DNA of 5,215 nt, from positions 1-5,215 of the forward strand of contig JACMJI010000185.1 in the NCBI GenBank assembly GCA_014380705.1, written 5' to 3'. Shown piece by piece: positions 1-5,215 of this stretch (positions within the stretch are counted from its first letter, which is position 1; each line of letters begins with the position of its first letter). The position numbers and the translations under genes are program-made. The DNA is from Gorillibacterium sp. (GTDB lineage Bacteria; Bacillota; Bacilli; Paenibacillales; NBRC-103111). The notes beneath the pieces are model-generated. The model was not told the DNA's origin. It made no database searches and worked only from the letters and a program-made list of their open reading frames with translations.

Positions 1-252
1 ACCTGGGCAGTCAACGTGAGCATAGTGACGATTAGGTGTTTCATACTCAACGTGTGCTGTGGAGATTGTGATACCGCGTTCGCGTTCTTCAGGAGCTTTG
101 TCGATTTGGTCAAAAGAAGTATCGACTCCGCCATATCTTTTTGCCAAAACAGAAGTAATTGCTGCCGTTAGAGTCGTTTTACCGTGATCGACGTGACCAA
201 TAGTACCGATGTTAACATGCGGTTTATTACGTTCGTATTTAACTTTAGCCAT
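1..252 (-). CDS. tuf: Elongation factor Tu, N-terminal 84 residues (3' part lies beyond the left edge)
   Basis: EF-Tu is the cytoplasmic GTPase that delivers aminoacyl-tRNA to the ribosomal A site. Only the start of the G domain is visible. It reads [16 protein letters not shown] from an ATG at 252-250, has the P-loop GHVDHGKT at residues 19-26, the switch I sequence RGITIS at 59-64, and breaks off at the switch II motif DCPG (81-84). All these match EF-Tu exactly, including the histidine after the first GHVD that separates it from EF-G. The reading frame is open to the window edge, so the truncation comes from the window, not from a mutation. A strong Shine-Dalgarno sequence (TAAGGAGGAA on the minus strand, about 261-270) sits about ten bases upstream of the ATG. 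It is the last visible gene of the str cluster and follows fusA after 36 bases, so co-transcription with fusA is expected. I see no convincing separate promoter in the gap. Confidence 0.98.
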   Translation of the reverse strand, partial: MAKVKYERNKPHVNIGTIGHVDHGKTTLTAAITSVLAKRYGGVDTSFDQIDKAPEERERGITISTAHVEYETPNRHYAHVDCPG

Positions 253-288
253 TTAAACGATTCCTCCTTAATTTATCTGTTTAAAATG

Positions 289-2364
<2,076 letters not shown>

Positions 2365-2387
2365 GGGTTATTCTCCTTTCCTATGTG

Positions 2388-2413
2388 CGTATCCGCTTAT
2401 CAAGCCGGATACG
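2388..2413 (-). other. Perfect 8-bp hairpin between rpsG and fusA
   Basis: CGTATCCG (2406-2413 on the minus strand, just two bases after the rpsG stop) pairs with CGGATACG (2388-2395). An additional CTT/AAG pairing inside the ten-base loop extends the structure across one bulged base to a triloop. No U-tract follows, so it is unlikely to be a terminator. It ends eight bases before the AAAGGAG ribosome binding site of fusA, so it could affect re-initiation or coupling, protect the RNA or be a processing site. Function is not shown by sequence. Confidence 0.7.
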
Positions 2414-2415
2414 TT

Positions 2416-2886
2416 CTACCAACGATAGTGAGCAAAAGCTTTGTTAGCTTCAGCCATTTTGTGTGTATCTTCACGTTTTTTAACGGAAGAACCTGTGTTG
2501 TTGCTTGCATCAATAATTTCTGCAGCCAGACGTTCTTCCATCGTCTTCTCGCCGCGTAGACGAGAATAGTTCACCAACCAACGGAGACCGAGCGTAGTAC
2601 GACGTTCTGGACGAACTTCAATCGGCACCTGGTAGTTAGCTCCACCGACACGGCGGGCTTTAACTTCCAGAACGGGCATAATGTTTTTGATGGCTTGTTC
2701 AAAAATTTCCATCGGCTCTTTACCCGTGCGTTCTTGAATCGCTGTAAAAGCGTTATAAAGGATTTTCTGTGCAGTTCCCCGTTTACCGTCGATCATGATA
2801 CGGTTAATCAAACGGGTAACGAGCTTGCTGTTGTATAGTGGATCAGGCAACACATCTCTGCGTGTTACGGGACCTTTGCGTGGCAT
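2416..2886 (-). CDS. rpsG: 30S ribosomal protein S7
   Basis: S7 is a primary binding protein of the 3' major domain of 16S rRNA. It nucleates assembly of the 30S head and lines the E site. The 156-residue product has the usual bacterial length and starts [20 protein letters not shown]. Conserved family stretches include [17 protein letters not shown], the [16 protein letters not shown] segment, RWLVNYSR, and the C-terminal [16 protein letters not shown]. The ATG at 2886-2884 is set by a G-rich Shine-Dalgarno (AAAGGGGG, 2893-2900) six bases upstream. This is less canonical than the AGGAGG sites of its neighbours because some pairs to the anti-SD would be G-U. rpsG lies between rpsL (50-base gap) and fusA (51-base gap), as in most bacteria. 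In E. coli, S7 is the autogenous repressor of the str operon through the rpsL-rpsG gap. I could not recognise that binding structure in this shorter gap. Confidence 0.99.
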   Translation of the reverse strand: MPRKGPVTRRDVLPDPLYNSKLVTRLINRIMIDGKRGTAQKILYNAFTAIQERTGKEPMEIFEQAIKNIMPVLEVKARRVGGANYQVPIEVRPERRTTLGLRWLVNYSRLRGEKTMEERLAAEIIDASNNTGSSVKKREDTHKMAEANKAFAHYRW

Positions 2887-2936
2887 AGATATCCCCCTTT
2901 CTTATAAAGATGATTCTGGTTTCCTCAGGCTTGCCA

Positions 2937-3359
2937 TTATTTCTTAGCAGCTTTCGGACGTTTCGTTCCATATTTGGAACGGGATTGCTTACGGTTGTTG
3001 ACACCAGCGGTATCAAGCGCACCACGAACGATGTGATAACGAACCCCCGGCAAGTCTTTAATCCGGCCACCACGAACAAGAACAACGCTATGCTCTTGCA
3101 GGTTATGTCCGATTCCAGGAATATAAGCGGTAACTTCGACTTTGTTCGTCAAGCGTACCCGCGCATATTTACGGAGAGCGGAGTTAGGTTTCTTAGGAGT
3201 CATTGTACCGACACGAGTGCATACTCCGCGTTTTTGCGGTGCACTTATCTCAGTTTCTACTCTTTTTAGCGCATTAAAGCCTTTTTGCAGAGCAGGAGAT
3301 TTCGATTTCACGATCTTTGCTTTGCGGCCTTTGCGCACCAATTGATTGATTGTTGGCAT
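2937..3359 (-). CDS. rpsL: 30S ribosomal protein S12
   Basis: S12 sits at the decoding centre of the small subunit and controls codon-anticodon fidelity; it is the classic site of streptomycin-resistance mutations. The 140-residue product begins [11 protein letters not shown] and carries the Firmicutes-type insertion at about 26-39 that E. coli S12 (124 residues) lacks. Signature segments are [10 protein letters not shown] (41-50), [11 protein letters not shown] (54-64), [10 protein letters not shown] (84-93) and [13 protein letters not shown] (97-109). The lysines at 56 and 101, which correspond to the main streptomycin-resistance positions in Bacillus numbering, are wild type, as is Asp102 of the KDLPG loop. 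The frame stays open ten codons further upstream to another ATG (3389). I chose 3359 because all S12 proteins start at this MPTINQ/MATVNQ sequence and because a perfect Shine-Dalgarno lies just ahead of it, inside the longer reading. It follows the L7Ae-like gene by 131 bases and precedes rpsG by 50. Confidence 0.98.
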   Translation of the reverse strand: MPTINQLVRKGRKAKIVKSKSPALQKGFNALKRVETEISAPQKRGVCTRVGTMTPKKPNSALRKYARVRLTNKVEVTAYIPGIGHNLQEHSVVLVRGGRIKDLPGVRYHIVRGALDTAGVNNRKQSRSKYGTKRPKAAKK

Positions 3360-3363
3360 ATGG

Positions 3364-3374
3364 CACCTCCTTCC
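3364..3374 (-). promoter_or_regulatory. Strong Shine-Dalgarno site that fixes the rpsL start
   Basis: The minus strand reads GGAAGGAGGTG here, a near-complete complement to the 3' end of 16S rRNA. Its AGGAGG core (3366-3371) ends six bases from the ATG at 3359-3357. It lies inside the ten-codon upstream extension of the open frame, which argues that the extension is not translated. It is the strongest ribosome binding site in the window. Confidence 0.93.
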
Positions 3375-3442
3375 AGATTTAACTTGCATGCTCTTGCGTC
3401 AAGCCCACAGATCCAGGTGAGTCATACATAGACAAAGGAAAA

Positions 3443-3480
3443 GTTTTTGCCTCCAAGACCGGCGTCCCGGCAACAAAAAC
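3443..3480 (-). other. Hairpin in the L7Ae-like/rpsL intergenic RNA, resembling a K-turn or weak attenuator
   Basis: About ten bases after the stop codon of the L7Ae-like gene the transcript can fold into a stem: GUUUUU (3475-3480) pairs with AAAAAC (3443-3448), and GCC (3469-3471) with GGC (3449-3451), leaving a GUU bulge on the 5' side. The apical part can pair as GAC-GCCG loop-GUC (3457-3466), leaving UUG and GA on one side opposite GG. That arrangement (short stem, three-base bulge, G-G and A-G pairs, GC stem) approaches a kink-turn, but a true K-turn has tandem G-A/A-G pairs and here one expected A is G. Other pairings (CCGG with CCGG, or GGGAC with GUCUU) compete. The hairpin is followed on the transcript by UUUUCCUUU, so a leaky terminator or attenuator is an alternative. 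The rest of the 131-base gap shows only the rpsL ribosome binding site. Confidence 0.5.
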
Positions 3481-3490
3481 GAATGTTCCT

Positions 3491-3742
3491 TCATTCATTT
3501 ATAACAGCCACAATAGCGGCTCCCACTTCGATTCCGCAAGCTTTGCCAAGCTGCTTCATGGAATCGACATAAGTGACTTTCACTCCACAGTCCTTGCAGA
3601 GATGGATGACTTTATTGGTGAGACGCGGATCTGCGTCTTTAGCGACAAATACTTCTGAAGTTCTTCCGAGCTCCACCATTCTCGTCGCCTGCTTTGTGCC
3701 AATGCTCAGCTTTCCAGCCTGTTTTACTTTTTCATAAGACAT
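3491..3742 (-). CDS. rplGB: L7Ae/L30e-family K-turn RNA-binding protein (YbxF type)
   Basis: This 83-residue protein belongs to the L7Ae/L30e/S12e/Gadd45 superfamily. Bacillus subtilis has a homologue, YbxF, at the same site ahead of rpsL, and YbxF is known to bind kink-turn RNA; its physiological target is not settled. The sequence starts MSYEKVKQAGKLSIGTKQ and shows the RNA-binding loop region GTKQATR (15-21), the AKDADPRLT segment (34-42), and the diagnostic LGKACGIEVGAA (65-76). Length agrees with the family (B. subtilis about 82). The open frame extends 25 codons upstream, but that stretch overlaps the promoter transcript start and the Shine-Dalgarno and lacks family similarity, so I place the start at 3742. 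A CXXC pair (Cys49, Cys52) is not something I recall from the B. subtilis protein. It is the first gene after the str promoter. The family call is firm; the exact role is not known from sequence. The alternative symbol is ybxF. Confidence 0.95.
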   Translation of the reverse strand: MSYEKVKQAGKLSIGTKQATRMVELGRTSEVFVAKDADPRLTNKVIHLCKDCGVKVTYVDSMKQLGKACGIEVGAAIVAVINE

Positions 3743-3752
3743 AAAATCATAT

Positions 3753-3757
3753 CCTCC
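3753..3757 (-). promoter_or_regulatory. Shine-Dalgarno site deciding the start of the L7Ae-like gene
   Basis: GGAGG on the minus strand lies ten bases before the ATG at 3742-3740. Another ATG at 3750-3748 is nearer but in a different frame and too close to the site. The in-frame upstream ATG at 3817 lies inside the promoter and cannot be on a transcript that starts near 3790. Both points support the MSYEKV start. Confidence 0.88.
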
Positions 3758-3795
3758 AAAGAACAGGGAAATATTCGATTTTGGCACACTTTGAT

Positions 3796-3824
3796 ATAAT
3801 AGCACTTCCAAAATCACGTGTCAA
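3796..3824 (-). promoter_or_regulatory. Sigma-A type promoter of the str operon with extended -10
   Basis: The minus strand has TTGACA (3819-3824, perfect -35), a 17-base spacer, and TATTAT (3796-3801, five of six consensus bases). The spacer ends in TGC, which makes TGN-TATTAT an extended -10 element. All parts are at optimal distances, so this should be a strong housekeeping promoter. Transcription should start around 3789-3790, giving a 5' leader of about 47 bases before the L7Ae-like gene. The location between rpoC and the str genes suggests that it drives the L7Ae-like gene, rpsL, rpsG, fusA and probably tuf. The first two bases of the -35 box are also the last two bases of the upstream hairpin. 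Confidence 0.93.
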
Positions 3825-3864
3825 GAAAAGTTCGACTCAAATGACTGAGTTTAGAACTTTTCTT
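3823..3864 (-). terminator. Terminator-like hairpin after rpoC, symmetrical and AT-rich
   Basis: An 11-bp perfect stem is formed by AAGAAAAGTTC (minus strand 3854-3864) and GAACTTTTCTT (3823-3833). An inner 5-bp stem ACTCA/TGAGT (3846-3850 with 3835-3839) closes a six-base loop, with a small TAA/C internal loop between the two. The A-rich 5' arm pairs with a UUUUCUU 3' arm, the usual shape of a bidirectional intrinsic terminator, and it lies 40 bases after the rpoC stop codon. The GC core is weak, so the efficiency is uncertain and some read-through from rpoBC into the str genes is possible. The 3' arm runs into the -35 box of the str promoter. Confidence 0.72.
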
Positions 3865-3876
3865 AAACGTGTTCAA
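3848..3876 (-). promoter_or_regulatory. Possible weaker upstream promoter in tandem with the str promoter
   Basis: The minus strand carries TTGAAC (3871-3876), a 17-base spacer and TAAACT (3848-3853), which keeps the important TA...T pattern of a -10 box. Each hexamer matches four of six consensus bases. The -35 region is part of an imperfect repeat of the main promoter's -35 region. A start near 3841 would fall in the loop of the terminator hairpin, so its RNA would lack the 5' arm and would escape termination. It is much weaker than the main promoter and may be chance in AT-rich DNA. Confidence 0.28.
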
Positions 3877-3884
3877 GATGTCAT

Positions 3885-3898
3885 TCTTTGCGCAAAGA
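3885..3898. repeat. Perfect 14-base palindrome just after rpoC
   Basis: TCTTTGCGCAAAGA reads the same on both strands. It begins six bases after the rpoC stop codon in the direction of transcription. As RNA it could form only a 5-bp stem with a four-base loop and has no U-tract, so it is not a terminator by itself. It could be a dyad protein-binding site, an mRNA end-stabilising element or chance. Confidence 0.6.
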
Positions 3899-3904
3899 GG
3901 TAAA

Positions 3905-5215
3905 TTATTGGACCGCTACTGGAGCTGCTTCTTGAAAGATGCCTTCCGGACCATCGCTATGTGACTCTTCCATACGGCTAGGTTCAACCATACGGATGTT
4001 ACGATAGCGAGCCATTCCTGTACCTGCAGGAATTAGCTTACCGATGATGACATTCTCTTTAAGGCCGAGGAGTTGATCCACTTTGCCTTTAATTGCAGCA
4101 TCAGTCAATACTCGGGTTGTCTCCTGGAAGGATGCCGCTGAAAGGAAAGAATCTGTTTCAAGAGACGCTTTGGTAATCCCAAGCAGAACTGGACGTGCAA
4201 CAGCTGGTTCATCACCGCTCAGTAAAGCTTCCAGATTAGCTCTTTCATATTCATGAACATCGACAAACGAACCAGGAAGAAGTGTGGTTTGACCCGCATC
4301 AATGACGCGAATTTTGCGCAGCATCTGACGAATCATAACTTCTACGTGCTTATCATTGATTTCAACGCCTTGATTCCGGTAAACGCGTTGTACTTCCTGC
4401 AGAATGTAGTTCTGCACACCGCGAATTCCCTTGATTCTCAGCATATCCTTCGGATCGATCGAACCTTCGGTCAGTTCATCCCCAGCTTCAACATGTTGTC
4501 CTTTAACTACACGGATACGTGAACCATAGGTAACAGGATAGACACGGGACTCTGCTTCACCTTGAATTTCAACTTCTCGACGATCCTTGGCTTCACGAAT
4601 TTCCTTCACGACACCATCAAGCTCACTGATGATCGCTTGGCCTTTCGGATTCCGGGCTTCAAACAGCTCTTGAATCCGGGGAAGACCTTGCGTGATATCG
4701 TCTCCAGCAACACCGCCGGTGTGGAATGTCCGCATCGTCAATTGTGTTCCTGGTTCCCCAATGGATTGGGCTGCAATAATACCAACAGCTTCACCAATCT
4801 CCACATGCTCACCCGTAGCCAAGTTTCGACCGTAACACTTCTTGCAGACACCATGACGAGCACGACAGCTAAGAACGGAACGAATTTGCAGTTTCTCAAT
4901 GTTAGCAGTAATGATCGCATCCGCAATGCCTGCTTCAATCAGTTCGTTACGATTGACAATGATCTCACCCGTTACCGGATGCTTCACAGTTTCAAAAGCA
5001 TAACGACCTTCAATCCGGTCATAGAGATCCTCAATAACTTCCTTGCCATCCTGGATCTTGCTAACTGAAAATCCTTTATCTGTACCGCAATCATCTTCTC
5101 TGACAATGACATCCTGGGCCACGTCGACAAGACGACGCGTTAGGTAACCAGAGTCAGCCGTACGAAGTGCTGTATCAGCCAAACCTTTCCGCGCTCCGTG
5201 GGTAGAAATAAAGTA
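3905..5215 (-). CDS. rpoC: DNA-directed RNA polymerase subunit beta', C-terminal 436 residues (5' part beyond the right edge)
   Basis: This is the catalytic beta' subunit of RNA polymerase. The visible part begins in frame at the window edge with [17 protein letters not shown], the start of the bridge helix, continuing through [19 protein letters not shown] zinc site is visible: Cys43 of the fragment (in EDDCGTD) and the cluster [12 protein letters not shown] with Cys117, Cys124 and Cys127. The trigger loop follows as [13 protein letters not shown] with the catalytic-region Met161, Arg162 and His165 of the fragment. It runs directly into [14 protein letters not shown] without the large insertion that Proteobacteria carry there. 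The conserved C-terminal segment [15 protein letters not shown] precedes a short acidic, family-variable tail ending AAPVAVQ and a TAA stop. An in-frame TTG at 5182 is internal, not a start, since the bridge helix already begins upstream of it. It is followed by a terminator-like hairpin and then the str promoter. Confidence 0.99.
   Translation of the reverse strand, partial: YFISTHGARKGLADTALRTADSGYLTRRLVDVAQDVIVREDDCGTDKGFSVSKIQDGKEVIEDLYDRIEGRYAFETVKHPVTGEIIVNRNELIEAGIADAIITANIEKLQIRSVLSCRARHGVCKKCYGRNLATGEHVEIGEAVGIIAAQSIGEPGTQLTMRTFHTGGVAGDDITQGLPRIQELFEARNPKGQAIISELDGVVKEIREAKDRREVEIQGEAESRVYPVTYGSRIRVVKGQHVEAGDELTEGSIDPKDMLRIKGIRGVQNYILQEVQRVYRNQGVEINDKHVEVMIRQMLRKIRVIDAGQTTLLPGSFVDVHEYERANLEALLSGDEPAVARPVLLGITKASLETDSFLSAASFQETTRVLTDAAIKGKVDQLLGLKENVIIGKLIPAGTGMARYRNIRMVEPSRMEESHSDGPEGIFQEAAPVAVQ

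Noticed and set aside
2900..2910. Small hairpin (TCTT/AAGA) just upstream of the rpsG ribosome binding site
   Set aside because: Only four AU-rich pairs around a triloop; too weak to separate from chance.
2937..3359. Streptomycin-resistance change in S12
   Set aside because: Lys56 and Lys101, the main resistance positions, are wild type.
3360..3389. Longer S12 start ten codons upstream (ATG at 3389)
   Set aside because: No ribosome binding site precedes it, the extension contains the strong Shine-Dalgarno of the normal start, and S12 proteins begin at MPTINQ.
3375..3410. Promoter for rpsL from TTGACG in the L7Ae-like/rpsL gap
   Set aside because: The only -10 candidate, TAAATC, is poor and just 15 bases away, and the start would fall in the rpsL ribosome binding site.
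3743..3817. 25-codon N-terminal extension of the L7Ae-like protein
   Set aside because: Its ATG lies in the promoter spacer, upstream of the predicted transcription start, and the extension includes the Shine-Dalgarno of the MSYEKV start.
4562..5068. 168-codon open frame on the plus strand inside rpoC
   Set aside because: It lies opposite the trigger loop and zinc-site coding region of rpoC, shows no known domain and has no translation signals; it is a shadow frame.

Overview
The window holds a conserved translation/transcription block of a low-to-moderate GC Gram-positive bacterium, all encoded on the minus strand. In transcription order (high to low coordinates) it contains the 3' part of rpoC, an intergenic control region, a small L7Ae-family K-turn-binding protein gene (ybxF/rplGB), rpsL (S12), rpsG (S7), fusA (EF-G) and the 5' end of tuf (EF-Tu). 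The order rpoC - L7Ae-like - rpsL - rpsG - fusA - tuf is the str operon arrangement of Bacillales. The L7Ae-like gene in this position, the roughly 12-residue insertion near the S12 N-terminus, the strong AGGAGG-type Shine-Dalgarno sites and the lack of the large proteobacterial insertion in the RNA polymerase trigger loop all point to Firmicutes. The protein sequences look most like Paenibacillaceae to me, but that genus-level guess is from memory and was not tested by a search.

Layout. rpoC (3905-5215) enters from the right edge at the bridge helix and runs to its natural stop. The 162-base gap after it (3743-3904) is dense with signals: a 14-base perfect palindrome just after the stop, a long AT-rich terminator-like hairpin, and a near-consensus extended -10 sigma-A promoter whose -35 box shares bases with the hairpin's 3' arm. 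This promoter should drive the str operon. The L7Ae-like gene (3491-3742) is followed by a 131-base gap with a compact hairpin that resembles a K-turn, then rpsL (2937-3359), a 50-base gap, rpsG (2416-2886), a 51-base gap with a perfect 8-bp hairpin, fusA (289-2364), a 36-base gap, and tuf (1-252, cut by the left edge).

Function. The proteins make up part of the core transcription and translation machinery: the catalytic RNA polymerase subunit, two small-subunit ribosomal proteins (decoding centre and head), and the two main elongation GTPases. Nothing in the coding regions looks disrupted or foreign. I found no mobile element, CRISPR array, tRNA or rRNA gene. The parts worth a second look are in the intergenic RNA and promoter architecture; I do not see an undescribed system in the genes themselves.
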